This document shows positions 35,738-45,754 of a stretch of 64,000 bases of DNA, in pieces (within the stretch, counting starts at the first letter, position 1; the number at the start of each line of letters is the position of its first letter). The stretch lies in contig NZ_AWXC01000051.1 of the NCBI RefSeq assembly GCF_000479005.1, positions 62,001-126,000 on the forward strand, written 5' to 3'. The notes below the pieces were generated by a model, which made no database searches, had not been told where the DNA came from, and saw nothing but the letters and a program-made list of their open reading frames with translations. A program made the position numbers and the translations under genes. The stretch comes from Prevotella sp. BV3P1 (GTDB taxonomy: Bacteria; Bacteroidota; Bacteroidia; Bacteroidales; Bacteroidaceae).

Positions 35738-36586
35738 TTACTGTCCGGCACACCTGACCGCCCTGATGCCAATTTGTGAGCGTTGCCTACTCATGTACGT
35801 CTTGAGGGTCATCGGTTCTTCCACCACTTTTCCGTGAATGGAGGAGGCATTGAGCAGATGCAGGCCATCATCGTGCCAGATGGCTATGCCGACGTGACTG
35901 GTATCCAGCCCTTTTCGGCTGGTGAGCATAGCCAGGATGTCACCGTCTTTGATGCATTGCCTGAGGAGGGGCGTATTGCGAATGCTGTCCTTGGGAATGT
36001 ACAGATATTCGTTGCCACTTAGCTCAATCTCCATCTCTCGAATGGCTGCGATGACCTCCGGCTTACCCTTCATCATCGGATAATATTGCGGATGGGTTGT
36101 CATGTAGTGCAGGTCAAGCACCTGTGTAGCCGAGAAAGGCGGGTCAAGCTCTTCAACATGTTGGATGTAGCCCATGCGCACGTTGTCTTCTATCCAGGAT
36201 GAGAAGTAGTGAAGACGGTTGGGATAAGCCACTTTTCCATTGTGATATCTGATGAGTCGCAGAAATTGGCAAAAGTCTTGAAAACGCTTTTGATGGTTCT
36301 TGTGGCATAAGAAAAGTGCCAAAACATTTTCCACATACGTTGTACAGTCAAGTTCGCGCAAGTTGATAACCAAGTTCTCCCGGTCGTTGTTTTCCAAGGT
36401 CTTGGCAACATAAGGCGTACCAATCAGCTGACGAGCAAAATAAATCACCATGTTTGTACCTTTGTCTTGCTTGCGTGCAGAGGCGAGAAGCTGCTCAACC
36501 TTGACACTGTCAGATTTTTCATACTGTAGGGTTTGCCCGAAGACCTGTAGGCAGAAGGTAGATAATAGTAAGAATAGCAGTCGCAT
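35738..36586 (-). CDS. DUF1460 (NlpC/P60-like amidase superfamily) periplasmic protein
   Basis: 282 residues with a signal peptide (about 1-17). The family marks are a catalytic Cys in ELDCTTYVEN (about 78-87), LIGTPYVA before it, and a His in DTSHVGIAIWHDDGLHLLNASS (about 228-249). Related proteins act on cell-wall peptides or amide bonds; the substrate is unproven. Last gene of a six-gene run on the minus strand, 8 bases after the DUF4421 gene. Confidence 0.8.
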   Translation of the reverse strand: MRLLFLLLSTFCLQVFGQTLQYEKSDSVKVEQLLASARKQDKGTNMVIYFARQLIGTPYVAKTLENNDRENLVINLRELDCTTYVENVLALFLCHKNHQKRFQDFCQFLRLIRYHNGKVAYPNRLHYFSSWIEDNVRMGYIQHVEELDPPFSATQVLDLHYMTTHPQYYPMMKGKPEVIAAIREMEIELSGNEYLYIPKDSIRNTPLLRQCIKDGDILAMLTSRKGLDTSHVGIAIWHDDGLHLLNASSIHGKVVEEPMTLKTYMSRQRSQIGIRAVRCAGQ

Positions 36587-36594
36587 ATATCAAA

Positions 36595-37689
36595 TTATTT
36601 TTGTTTTATTTTTCCAAAATTGAATCCTATATAGATGTTGAAGTTGCCGAAAATGGTACTTGTTGAAAATTGGCCTTTCTGATAGTTGTATGCGTGGAAG
36701 ATGGCGCTTGAACCCACATAGTAGCGCGTATTGTTCCACACTACGCCAAGCCGGCCTACTGCATCGACGTTGAAATTCTTCAGATTATAATCATGGGTAG
36801 TCGTTTGTTCATTCAGAATGTCACCCACGCTGTGCTTGTACGCCAGCCCTAAGCATAGGGACGAGGCGAACAGCCAGTTGTGGGCAAATACCCAGTTGTA
36901 AGCATATCCGCCGGAAACCGAGAAGTCGGAGTAGTGATAATTACCAAATGTCAGACGAGTTTCTTCTTCCGTTTTGCCCTTTTCCCCTGGTTTTAGCACC
37001 GATGTGACCAGATGATTGAGTCCAGACAGGTCGATGCTCATCTTGTGCTTGGTATAGCCAATGCCCACCATAGGCGACCCATAACTTCTTCGTTGCACGG
37101 TAGATTGACTGAAAGCTGCTGGGTAAGAGAATTTGCGGTGATTGAAAATGTAGTAGAGATTGAAGCCTTTGATGCTCGACTTGAACCCATTAAACGGTTG
37201 CTTCTCAAGGGGTTTTGTATCGATCTTATCATCAATATACAGGCTTCTGATGGTATATAAGTTGCCCGTTTTACGATAAAACAAGTCTACGGTGAGGCGT
37301 GAAGAATAGAGGCTAAGGTCTATTTCTTGGCGATTCTTATTCTTGTCGTAGTGTTTGAGATCGAACGTATAACCCAGAAAAATCCACCTGTAGCCAACGA
37401 AAGGACCTACTTTGATGCTCGGTTGGGGTGCTAAGGTGACAGATTGTCCTTTGCGATTACGCAAGCGATAGCCCTCGTATGTGTTGGTGTTTTGCAGCAT
37501 CACGGTATAATTGTAATGCTGTGGCTCGACATAATTGGTGTCTACGTCCGAAAAACTCTCCACAAACCTGACCGCCCCTTGAGTTAGTTTCTTGAAAAAA
37601 CCTTTTCTCTCGGGGATGGTATCAGCCAGCATGTGGGTCGAAAATACGACCAGCAGCAGTAGTGTGTATCGTTTGTAGTGTAGCATCAA
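36595..37689 (-). CDS. DUF4421 outer-membrane protein
   Basis: 364 residues with signal peptide (about 1-22). Alternating beta-strand pattern with aromatic ends (YIGFNFGKI at the C-terminus) suggests a beta-barrel. The early conserved region DTNYVEPQHYNYTVMLQNTN is typical of DUF4421. Function unknown. It lies 13 bases after the oxidoreductase gene in the same operon. Confidence 0.75.
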   Translation of the reverse strand: MMLHYKRYTLLLLVVFSTHMLADTIPERKGFFKKLTQGAVRFVESFSDVDTNYVEPQHYNYTVMLQNTNTYEGYRLRNRKGQSVTLAPQPSIKVGPFVGYRWIFLGYTFDLKHYDKNKNRQEIDLSLYSSRLTVDLFYRKTGNLYTIRSLYIDDKIDTKPLEKQPFNGFKSSIKGFNLYYIFNHRKFSYPAAFSQSTVQRRSYGSPMVGIGYTKHKMSIDLSGLNHLVTSVLKPGEKGKTEEETRLTFGNYHYSDFSVSGGYAYNWVFAHNWLFASSLCLGLAYKHSVGDILNEQTTTHDYNLKNFNVDAVGRLGVVWNNTRYYVGSSAIFHAYNYQKGQFSTSTIFGNFNIYIGFNFGKIKQK

Positions 37690-37702
37690 AATAGGTATGC
37701 GG

Positions 37703-38686
37703 TTAAAATTTACCCAATATTCTGTCCATCACCCAGTTCACTGGCGTGGCACTGACGCTCGTGCAGGTGCAGACACCGATGCCTTGTAGGTCTTCGGTGA
37801 CCGCTTTGATGATGGGTAGCTGAACGTACGATGGGTTTGGAACCGTGATGTTTCGGATGCCGTCAGAGGTGATTAATTGAATGGGATGATAGTTGTAAAC
37901 CGAAAACGACAGTGAGCCTTGCTCGCCAACCACGTCGATGCTGTCTTCCTTCGCACTTTGATGCCCCACGAAGCACCAAGACCCGCTTCCTGGAAGTCCA
38001 TTCTCAAACAGGAAACAGGCACTGATTGTGTCCTCGGCCGAGTATAGGTGTGCCCGGTTGGCGCAATAGCCATGCGCCCGAGTAATCACGCCAAAGAATT
38101 CTTGCAGCAAGTCAAGTTGGTGAGGTGCCAGGTCATAAAAGTAGCCACCGCCAGCGATGTCGGGTTGCAGTCGCCATGGAAGATGACGGCTGCCGCTGTA
38201 GTCCAGATCCCGAGGAGGAACAGAAAAACGCACCTGCACGTTGGTTACCGTGCCGATGGTTCCACTGTCCAGGATGCTTTTCACCTTCTGAAAATAGGGT
38301 AAGTATCTTCTGTAGTAGGCTACAAAGCAGGGAACCCCCGTCTGCTGGCTCACTCTGTTGATGCGCGCACAGTCTTCATAACTGGCCGCCAAGGGCTTTT
38401 CTATGTACACAGGTTTGCCCGCCTTCATGGCCATGATGGCGTAGGTGGCATGGCTGGAGGGTGGGGTAGCAATGTAAATGGCGTTCACCTCAGGGTCATC
38501 GATGAGCTGCTGCGCATCGGTATACCATTTCTTGATGTGGTGACGCTCGGCGTACGATTGCACTTTTTCCTTGCTCCTACTGTATACAGCTTCTACATGC
38601 GACCCTTCAACCTCATTAAAGGCGGGCCCCGATTTCAATTCGGTGACTTCGCCACATCCTATGAATCCCCAACTGATATGTTTCAT
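37703..38686 (-). CDS. Gfo/Idh/MocA-family oxidoreductase
   Basis: 327 residues. N-terminal Rossmann fold with GFIGCGEVTELKSGPA (about 7-22), then the family's EKPLA (about 96-100; lysine of the active site) and the C-terminal alpha/beta substrate domain with YYDLAPHQLDLLQEFFG-type YFYDLAPHQLDLL (about 177-189), in which His is catalytic in relatives. NAD(P)-dependent; substrate probably a sugar or polyol but not readable. One base separates it from the permease gene. Confidence 0.85.
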   Translation of the reverse strand: MKHISWGFIGCGEVTELKSGPAFNEVEGSHVEAVYSRSKEKVQSYAERHHIKKWYTDAQQLIDDPEVNAIYIATPPSSHATYAIMAMKAGKPVYIEKPLAASYEDCARINRVSQQTGVPCFVAYYRRYLPYFQKVKSILDSGTIGTVTNVQVRFSVPPRDLDYSGSRHLPWRLQPDIAGGGYFYDLAPHQLDLLQEFFGVITRAHGYCANRAHLYSAEDTISACFLFENGLPGSGSWCFVGHQSAKEDSIDVVGEQGSLSFSVYNYHPIQLITSDGIRNITVPNPSYVQLPIIKAVTEDLQGIGVCTCTSVSATPVNWVMDRILGKF

Positions 38687-38687
38687 G

Positions 38688-39989
38688 TTAATTGAAAACG
38701 AAGTTAATGATGAACAGAATGGCCAACGTTACGAGTGTGATGTTGAGTTGTTTCCAACGGCCAACACACAACTTCAAAATCACATAGCTCAAGATGCCAA
38801 GGCAGATGCCGTCGGCAATAGAATAACAAAGCACCATGGTAATCATGGTGATGAAGGCGGGGAATGACTCGCTGACGTCACTCAAGTCGAGCTTTTTTAC
38901 CGAATCCAGCATCAGCACACCTACCAACACCAACGCGCCGCTGGTTGCAGCGCTGGGGATGAGGAGAAAGATGGGCGATACAAAGAGGGAAAGCAGAAAC
39001 AGAATGCCCACGAATGCTGAGGTCACGCCGCTTCGGCCACCTTCCGCAATACCCGATGCACTTTCAATGTAGGTGGTGATGGTGGAAGACCCGAGCATGG
39101 CACCACAGGTGGTACCAATGGCATCGCTCATCATGGCTTCTTTCACTCTTGGAATGGAACCATCGGGTTGTACGATGCCCGTTTTCTCTGCCAAACCGAC
39201 CAAGGTGCCAATGGTGTCGAAGATATTGACAATGAGCAACGAGAAAATCACTAATAGGGTTTTAATGTTGAAGAACCCGTTGAAATCGAAATGACAGAAA
39301 ACGGGTGAAATGTCCTGTGGTGCGGAAACCGGCAGCCAGCCATCAGGAATCATGGTGACACCCATGGGAATGCCAATGAGCGTGGCGGCAATGATGCCAT
39401 AGAACAGCGAGCCTTTGACGTTGCGCGCCATCAGGATGCCACTCAGCAGAATGGCGATGATGCCCAATGTCGACTCGGGGGTGAAGGCACCCAGGCCCAC
39501 AAACGTGCCTTCTTTGGCCACGATGATGCCCGCATTCTTAAGGCCGATAAACGCAATGAACATGCCAATGCCCGCAGAGATGGCGTACCGCAGGTTCTTG
39601 GGTATGCTGTCGAGAATCAATTCGCGGACATTGAAAAATGTAATGAGAAGAAACACGAGACCCTCGATGAGCATGATGGCCAGGGATTGTTCCCATGAAT
39701 AGCCCATAGCCTGACAGAGCGTGTAGGCAAAAAAGGCGTTCAGTCCCATGCTGGGCGCCTGTGCAAAGGGCAGTTTGGCCATGAAGGCCAGCAGCAAGGT
39801 GGCTATGGCGGCAGACAAAGCCGTGGCCGTGAAGAGCGCACCCTTATCCATTCCCGTGCTCGAGAGAATGGCGGGATTGACGGCGAGGATGTAACTCATT
39901 GTCAAAAAAGTGGTTGCACCGGCAATCAATTCGGTTTTCATTTTCATGCTCTTGGCCTCAAATCCAAGCAGTTTTGTGAATGGTTTCAT
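38688..39989 (-). CDS. NCS2-family purine permease (AzgA-like)
   Basis: 433 residues, about 12-14 membrane helices. Motifs of the adenine/guanine/hypoxanthine type: AGATTFLTMSYILAVNPAIL (about 23-42), PFAQAPSMGLNAFFAY (about 73-88) and the region DTIGTLVGLAEKTG (about 259-272). It imports purine bases with protons. It follows NudC and the 5'-nucleotidase in one transcription unit, fitting purine salvage. Confidence 0.88.
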   Translation of the reverse strand: MKPFTKLLGFEAKSMKMKTELIAGATTFLTMSYILAVNPAILSSTGMDKGALFTATALSAAIATLLLAFMAKLPFAQAPSMGLNAFFAYTLCQAMGYSWEQSLAIMLIEGLVFLLITFFNVRELILDSIPKNLRYAISAGIGMFIAFIGLKNAGIIVAKEGTFVGLGAFTPESTLGIIAILLSGILMARNVKGSLFYGIIAATLIGIPMGVTMIPDGWLPVSAPQDISPVFCHFDFNGFFNIKTLLVIFSLLIVNIFDTIGTLVGLAEKTGIVQPDGSIPRVKEAMMSDAIGTTCGAMLGSSTITTYIESASGIAEGGRSGVTSAFVGILFLLSLFVSPIFLLIPSAATSGALVLVGVLMLDSVKKLDLSDVSESFPAFITMITMVLCYSIADGICLGILSYVILKLCVGRWKQLNITLVTLAILFIINFVFN

Positions 39990-40020
39990 GAGATATGGTT
40001 TGATGATTCTTAATATGTGG

Positions 40021-40800
40021 TTATTGTTTTTCTTTCTTCAGCCAGGCGTCTATGAGCATTCTGGCAATGGAGAGCTTCTCCGGAATGGTGGGAAGATTGT
40101 TTTTGGAGAACCAATCCCCCTTGCTTAATTCTGATTGCTGCAACCGTACCTCACCGCTTACATAATCGGCATTGAACCCCACCATCAAGCCGGAGGGGTA
40201 GGGCCAAGGCTGCGAACCGAAATAAGTAACGTTCTTGATTTTGATACCCGTTTCTTCCATGACCTCTCGGTGAACGGCTTCTTCCAGCGTTTCGCCAGTT
40301 TCGACGAATCCCGCCACCAGACCATAAAAGTCGGATTTGAAGTTTTTTGCATGAACCAAAAGCACTTCATCTCCACGGTGTATCAGCACGATGACGGCTG
40401 TGGCCAACTGTGGCCACACTTCTTTTCCACACTGGGTGCATCGTTTTGAAATGGCGGTGTGCGTCTGCATCGGGCCACCGCATACGCCGCAAAACTTGGT
40501 GTTGAAGTCCCAATAAAGCAGCTCGTGGCACTTTCCCGCCATTAAATATAAGTCGTGGGGCAGCTTGTAGAACGAAGCGCGCAGGCCACACATCTCATAT
40601 TGCTGACTGTCGGTGATGGGTTCATCTATTCGAAATGCCCGAACAGGAGTGCCGTCTGCCAGGTTTGCCACATTCATGATGTGTGTCCAGGGCTTTGTGG
40701 GTATCGGTGGTTCATCGGCAAGCGGTATGGTATATTGACCGTTTGCTTGTTTTTCGAGTACGATGTCTGTTTTACAAAAAATAAAAAACAGGTTTTTCAT
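40021..40800 (-). CDS. nudC: NADH pyrophosphatase (NudC)
   Basis: 259 residues. Zinc ribbon with CGVCGG and CTQCGKE (about 102-123) and the Nudix box GFVETGETLEEAVHREVMEETGI (about 165-187), followed by the SQPWPYPSGLM signature of the NudC group. It splits NAD(H) into NMN(H) and AMP and can decap NAD-RNA. Its start overlaps the end of the nucleotidase gene by 4 bases (ATGA), so the two are translationally coupled. Confidence 0.93.
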   Translation of the reverse strand: MKNLFFIFCKTDIVLEKQANGQYTIPLADEPPIPTKPWTHIMNVANLADGTPVRAFRIDEPITDSQQYEMCGLRASFYKLPHDLYLMAGKCHELLYWDFNTKFCGVCGGPMQTHTAISKRCTQCGKEVWPQLATAVIVLIHRGDEVLLVHAKNFKSDFYGLVAGFVETGETLEEAVHREVMEETGIKIKNVTYFGSQPWPYPSGLMVGFNADYVSGEVRLQQSELSKGDWFSKNNLPTIPEKLSIARMLIDAWLKKEKQ

Positions 40801-42578
40801 TTCTCATCTTCCTCTCTTTGTGGTTGTCCAAAGATAAGCATTTTATCTCGTTTCAATGCAGGTATAATCCACGCTGCGGGTACAAACTTCCAATTGTTGT
40901 TGGGTTTGGGATTTATTTCTCCACATTTTTCAATCCATTTCATGAGGTAATAACGCTGATCGTGTTTGCTCTCGAACACAATACGTTGTTTCAATTCGGT
41001 CATGGAGATGCCCGCTCCACGCGTCAAGAGTTCACCACCGCCGTTGCCTCTGTAACTGTTCATGGCAACCTTATACGTCTTCTTGAGGCTGAATGGCGTA
41101 CCGTCGCTCATTCTCAAGATGTTTACTTTGTGCCCTTTTGGCTTGGTGACATCAACTTCATAGTCGATGCCGGCGGCGCTGTCGAAATTGAATGTAAGTT
41201 TTTTGAACCCATAACGCTGTTGGTCATCCTTGGTCTTGTCGTCGATGAGGAGGATGTGGTCGCCGGGAGAGGTCATGGTGTTGACCCATAAATCGTAGCT
41301 CATTTCCAGGTAGTTGCGAATCTCTTCGCCTGTCATCTTGAGCACATAGATATTGTTTTCGTATTTGTAGAGGTTGAAAAGGTCACTTACAAACACGTCG
41401 CCTGCCTTGATTTGGGCATCAAAAGCAAGGGGTGCGTTGAACGAGATATCGGCTCCAGTAACCGTCAACTGTAGGTTGTGAATCAAATCCGTAAAGGCTG
41501 AACTGCCAAAGTAGCAATCACGACTGTAAATAGTGTGTTGAAATGAGCCAATCTTCCTATTGACAAAGGCGTTGACGGCCTTGATGTCGTCTTGAAAATG
41601 CGCCATGAATTTTTGGTCAATCTGCTCATTTCTAATGTCCACTACGCGTCCATTGACCTGCTTGCGCAATACGACATGAGTTTTCTTTCCTTTTCGTATA
41701 TGCTCATTCAGCGTAATCCTAATTTCGCTGTCGGTTACGTTGATGGCGTTACAACCAGGATTGAGACAGACAACAGGTTGGCGTTTGCTGTTGAGAATGG
41801 TGCTGCTGTGAGGGGTGTGATCATGTCCAAAGAGTATCAAATCGAAGCCAAGAACCTCTTTTGCCACGCGCAAGGAGGCGTCTTCCTCGTAGGTTGGGGT
41901 GGTAATGCCACCCTGTTTGCCCGAATGAAACAAACCAATGACGATGTCGGGGTGTTCGGTTGTTTGTAAAACGTTCATCCAGTGGCGTGCCGATTGCACC
42001 ATGTTTTCAAACCGAAGTCCACTCCATAGCTTTTCTTGAAGCCAGTTGGGAATAGCTGGCGTGAGCATGCCCATAACTGCAATCTTGACACCATCCCGCT
42101 CAAGAATGGTGTATGGATGAACGTATGGATGTTGAGTTTGGGTATTGACAATGTTGGCTCCGAGGGTAGGACACGACACTTCACGAATCCACTTGTCGTA
42201 CACGGCATGCCCAGTTTCGATGTCATGGTTGCCTATGGTCTGTGCGTCATACCGCATGTAGTTGATAACAGATGCTGCGATGTTGGGACCTTGCGTGTTG
42301 ACATAGTTGCTGTAATAGCAGATTGGCTGATCTTGTAATATGTCGCCGTTGTCCAGTAGAATGAGATTCTTCCCATATTTTGCCCGCAGTGAGTCAACAT
42401 AGGTCATCACTCGGGCAAGACTACCTGCCTTTGGTCTGCGATTGATGAAGTCGTAAGGGAAGAAACTACCGTGGACATCACTGGTTTGGATGATGCGAAG
42501 ATCAATCGTTTTGCTCTTGGCCATGATGCTTGTACTGCAACAAAGTGCAATGAGGCACCCCGTAATATATCTTTTCAT
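40797..42578 (-). CDS. Periplasmic bifunctional metallophosphatase/5'-nucleotidase (UshA-like)
   Basis: 593 residues with signal peptide (about 1-20). Metallophosphatase motifs SDVHG (about 34-38), DNGD (about 75-78), GNHDIE (about 116-121), GHDHTPH (about 250-256), then a C-terminal 5'-nucleotidase domain (about 345-535) with YRGNGG. It releases phosphate and nucleosides outside the inner membrane. First gene of the salvage operon with nudC and a purine permease. Confidence 0.88.
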   Translation of the reverse strand: MKRYITGCLIALCCSTSIMAKSKTIDLRIIQTSDVHGSFFPYDFINRRPKAGSLARVMTYVDSLRAKYGKNLILLDNGDILQDQPICYYSNYVNTQGPNIAASVINYMRYDAQTIGNHDIETGHAVYDKWIREVSCPTLGANIVNTQTQHPYVHPYTILERDGVKIAVMGMLTPAIPNWLQEKLWSGLRFENMVQSARHWMNVLQTTEHPDIVIGLFHSGKQGGITTPTYEEDASLRVAKEVLGFDLILFGHDHTPHSSTILNSKRQPVVCLNPGCNAINVTDSEIRITLNEHIRKGKKTHVVLRKQVNGRVVDIRNEQIDQKFMAHFQDDIKAVNAFVNRKIGSFQHTIYSRDCYFGSSAFTDLIHNLQLTVTGADISFNAPLAFDAQIKAGDVFVSDLFNLYKYENNIYVLKMTGEEIRNYLEMSYDLWVNTMTSPGDHILLIDDKTKDDQQRYGFKKLTFNFDSAAGIDYEVDVTKPKGHKVNILRMSDGTPFSLKKTYKVAMNSYRGNGGGELLTRGAGISMTELKQRIVFESKHDQRYYLMKWIEKCGEINPKPNNNWKFVPAAWIIPALKRDKMLIFGQPQREEDEK

Positions 42579-42681
42579 GTTTATCCCTCATTTGTGCAAA
42601 GTTAGTAGAAAAAAATGACTAACCGAAGCGAATGATAAGGTTATTTGGTCAATTCGTAGACAGGTTGTTTGGCAGCACAAC

Positions 42682-43116
42682 TCACCATTTCCACCAACGC
42701 TTTTTGGGTTTGGCCTCTTCGGCAGTTTGTCCTCGCAAGTAGGCTTCACGAATCAAGTCTTTGGTTGATTTATGCTCGTGTATCATGTGATATATTTGTC
42801 CCCAGTCGGGCAACCCGCCAATGTTGCGATCATCGATGAAAAGGTCGGCCTTAATCTTTCTGGAGAAGTGGTTGTTGTTGGAGGTACCTTCCTCTTCTGG
42901 ATAGTCCTTGTTGACAGTCCAAAACTCTACCCCGCGTTCGTTACACCAATCTACAGCCTCTTGCAGGAGTTTTCCCTCTCGCACGCTCCATAAGATGAGT
43001 CTGTGATGCTCTTTGATGAGCATTTTGAGTGTTTCGGTAGCGAAAGGTATCTCTTGTCCTATCGCGGGGTACTTATGTTCTACGATGGTTCCGTCAAAAT
43101 CAACAGCTATTGTCAT
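42682..43116 (-). CDS. HAD-like hydrolase (BT0820-type)
   Basis: 144 residues. DFDGT near residues 6-10 is the HAD nucleophile motif, SVREG the second motif and ADLFIDDRNIG the C-terminal acidic motif (about 90-100). Small HAD proteins of this type are widespread in Bacteroidota with unknown substrate. The end KKRWWKW is basic-aromatic. It stands alone between the salvage operon and the exopolysaccharide genes. Confidence 0.75.
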   Translation of the reverse strand: MTIAVDFDGTIVEHKYPAIGQEIPFATETLKMLIKEHHRLILWSVREGKLLQEAVDWCNERGVEFWTVNKDYPEEEGTSNNNHFSRKIKADLFIDDRNIGGLPDWGQIYHMIHEHKSTKDLIREAYLRGQTAEEAKPKKRWWKW

Positions 43117-43184
43117 CTATTTGAAATCAGTTAAATTTGAATGGTGGCGAATATAAAAATGGTGTTGGCACGTCACCAAGCGCA

Positions 43185-45701
43185 TTAACGCTTGATGGAC
43201 GTGTCGTTCTTGTCTCCATAGTGGCTGTTGGCATAATTGCCGTAAGAACCGTAATTGCCGTAGTGACCGTACGAACCGTATTTCCCATATTTTCCGCCGT
43301 ATCGTCCATACCTTCCATACTTTCCGTATCTGCCATATCCATAATAATAGCCATACTTCTTTTTGGACATGTCGATACCATTGATAACGATGGACATGTT
43401 AGGAATTTTCTTTTCGTTTGCCAAGCTGTTGATGAGCCCGAAGCTTTCTTTGGGCGTATAATCAGCTCGACACATGTAAACCGTGGCATCTGCCACACGT
43501 CCTATTTGCAACGTGTCGGTGACGAGTCCAACTGGAGCTGAGTCAATGAGAATATATTCGTATTTTTCTTTTAAAATGTTGATGATGACGTCGAGTGATG
43601 GGCGCGCAATTAATTCGGCAGGATTTGGAGGAATGGGTCCAGACATGAGAAGATCCAGGTTGTTATTCACGCCCGATGGCAAAATTTGGCTCTGGATTTC
43701 TTCCCAGTTAGGCTGTTCCTTGGTCAACAACATAGTAATGCCATGATGATGGTCATTTATTTCAAAGAGTTCGGCCAAGCGTGGTTTGCGGATATCCAGT
43801 CCCACGATAATCACTTTTTTGCCAAGTAGTGCGAAGCTGACAGCCAGGTTGGAGGCGTTGAATGTCTTTCCTTCGCCAGAGGTACTCGATGTGAAGAGGA
43901 TGACTTTCTGGTTTTCTTTCAGCATAAACTGGAGATTGGTTCGCATGCTCCGGAAGATTTCTTCCATCTGGTTGTTCTGGTTTTCATGAACAACAATGTC
44001 AGCTTTTGTCTTGGCTGTATCACTGGCAACAGCGACATCGGCCAAGATGGGAAGCGTGGTGAGTTTGGCAACATCGTCGTGTCCTTCAATCCTATAGCGG
44101 AAGAAGTTAATCAAGAACAAGATAAGTGCAGGTATACCAAGTCCCAAGAGCAAGGCGATGAGGAAGATGAGTTGTCTGTTAGGACTTACTTGTCCACCGT
44201 TGGCGGGCTCGTCTATCAATATGCCTTTGTCGGCAGTTGCAGCAAGCGAGATAGAGTTCTCTTCTCGCTTCTGTAATAACATCAAATAGAGTCCTGACTT
44301 AACATCTTGCTGTCGTCCAATCTGTGTAAGCATTCTTTCCTGCTCCGGACTGGCAGTGAGCTGTCCCTGGTACTTGCCGTATTGCGAAGCAACATTATTG
44401 CGCTGAATTTGAAGTCCCTTCTTGGCTTGAGCCATGGCACGATGGATGCTGTTGTTCAAATCATCCAATTGAGAAGTAAGGGGTGTAACCGTTGGTGAGG
44501 TCTCGGAAGCACTGCGAAGGAGTCTCTTTCTTTCCAATGCAATTTCATTGTACTTACTAATCAAGCCGTTCACTGTAGCGTCTGAAATGCCTACGTTGGC
44601 AGGGAGCGTTTGGTATTGGTTGCTGGGCTGCGACATGCTTTCTTGTACACTGTTGAGCAGGGCTACCTGTGTGTTGGCTTCTGCTAGCTTCTGGTCGTAC
44701 TCGTTTGCGTTTTGCATGGCTTGACCGGCATTCATCGTTTGGTCTACCATTCTGTTACGTTTCTTATAGCTTTCCAGCTGTCCTTCAGTAGCTCCCAATT
44801 CTTCACTGATCTTTTCCAGACGGCTGTTAATGAAGGCTTCTGTATTGCGTGCTACCTCGTTCTTGTCCATGTTGGCCTGTCGGTTGTAGCAGATGACCAA
44901 TTGTTTTAAATAATCAATGGCGCGAGTTGGTACTTCATCCTTGACACCCAAAAGGGCGATGGATGTAGATTTATCGTTCTGCGCTACGGAGAAAGCGCCT
45001 CTGTATCCTGCGGCAACACTTTTGGGTGGAAGTATGGATACCTTGAATGATTGTCCGTCTTTCATGGAGCCAGCACTTTCGTTCATGAACGATAGGATGC
45101 CGGCTTTGGTGACTATTGTGGATGGCAGTTGGCTAATCTTCTTGTCGATGTTAAAGGTTTGCCAACCCTTTCCCTCGACAGAGGTTTCGTAGCTTCCCGT
45201 TACCTGGTATGAGTTGCCTATTCTCTGGATAGTCATCGAGATGGGTGACTGTAGCTTTTCAAGATGTGCAGGATCAAGGTCTACGCTGATGGGCTGATTC
45301 TTATAGATAATCATGTCTCTCACCCTTCCCTCGGTGGTATACTTTACATAGAGTTTCAGGTCTTTCACCGTTTGTTCTGCCAGCTTCAGGGAAGAGAGAA
45401 TTTCCATCTCGTTTTCTATGCCTGTTGAGTTTGACATCATGCCCAAGTTCGAAGAGTAGAGCAATGAGTTTCTTCCTCTTCTATTATCTTCCTCTTTAAT
45501 TAGCAGTTTGGCGAACGACTGATAGATGCGTGGTGTGTATCGCAGATAGATGGCTGCCGCTCCCAGACAGATGATGAGCGACAGCACGAACCACTTCCAA
45601 TTGAGGATGATTGCCTGCATGATGGTCTGTAAATTGAAGAATGAATTTTCCTCTTGTCCTTCTACGTTCTCCAATTTTTGATTCTTTATCTCTTCTTCCA
45701 T
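43185..45701 (-). CDS. Wzc-type polysaccharide co-polymerase and tyrosine autokinase with Tyr-Gly tail
   Basis: 838 residues. Wzz domain with two membrane helices (about 33-50 and 509-530) and a periplasmic coiled-coil region (about 290-490). The cytoplasmic BY-kinase domain has Walker A TSGEGKT near 608-614, A' VGLDIRKPR and Walker B ILIDSAPVG. The C-terminus, about residues 780-838, is an unusual run of YG, RYG, KYG, SYG and NYG units with 17 tyrosines; in Wzc relatives the tail tyrosines are autophosphorylated and control chain length. Directly after rmlA (53 bases). Confidence 0.88.
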   Translation of the reverse strand: MEEEIKNQKLENVEGQEENSFFNLQTIMQAIILNWKWFVLSLIICLGAAAIYLRYTPRIYQSFAKLLIKEEDNRRGRNSLLYSSNLGMMSNSTGIENEMEILSSLKLAEQTVKDLKLYVKYTTEGRVRDMIIYKNQPISVDLDPAHLEKLQSPISMTIQRIGNSYQVTGSYETSVEGKGWQTFNIDKKISQLPSTIVTKAGILSFMNESAGSMKDGQSFKVSILPPKSVAAGYRGAFSVAQNDKSTSIALLGVKDEVPTRAIDYLKQLVICYNRQANMDKNEVARNTEAFINSRLEKISEELGATEGQLESYKKRNRMVDQTMNAGQAMQNANEYDQKLAEANTQVALLNSVQESMSQPSNQYQTLPANVGISDATVNGLISKYNEIALERKRLLRSASETSPTVTPLTSQLDDLNNSIHRAMAQAKKGLQIQRNNVASQYGKYQGQLTASPEQERMLTQIGRQQDVKSGLYLMLLQKREENSISLAATADKGILIDEPANGGQVSPNRQLIFLIALLLGLGIPALILFLINFFRYRIEGHDDVAKLTTLPILADVAVASDTAKTKADIVVHENQNNQMEEIFRSMRTNLQFMLKENQKVILFTSSTSGEGKTFNASNLAVSFALLGKKVIIVGLDIRKPRLAELFEINDHHHGITMLLTKEQPNWEEIQSQILPSGVNNNLDLLMSGPIPPNPAELIARPSLDVIINILKEKYEYILIDSAPVGLVTDTLQIGRVADATVYMCRADYTPKESFGLINSLANEKKIPNMSIVINGIDMSKKKYGYYYGYGRYGKYGRYGRYGGKYGKYGSYGHYGNYGSYGNYANSHYGDKNDTSIKR

Positions 45702-45754
45702 TTTATGCTATAATATAAATTCTTTTTCCTGTTTGTTCTTTTCCAGCCATTTTC

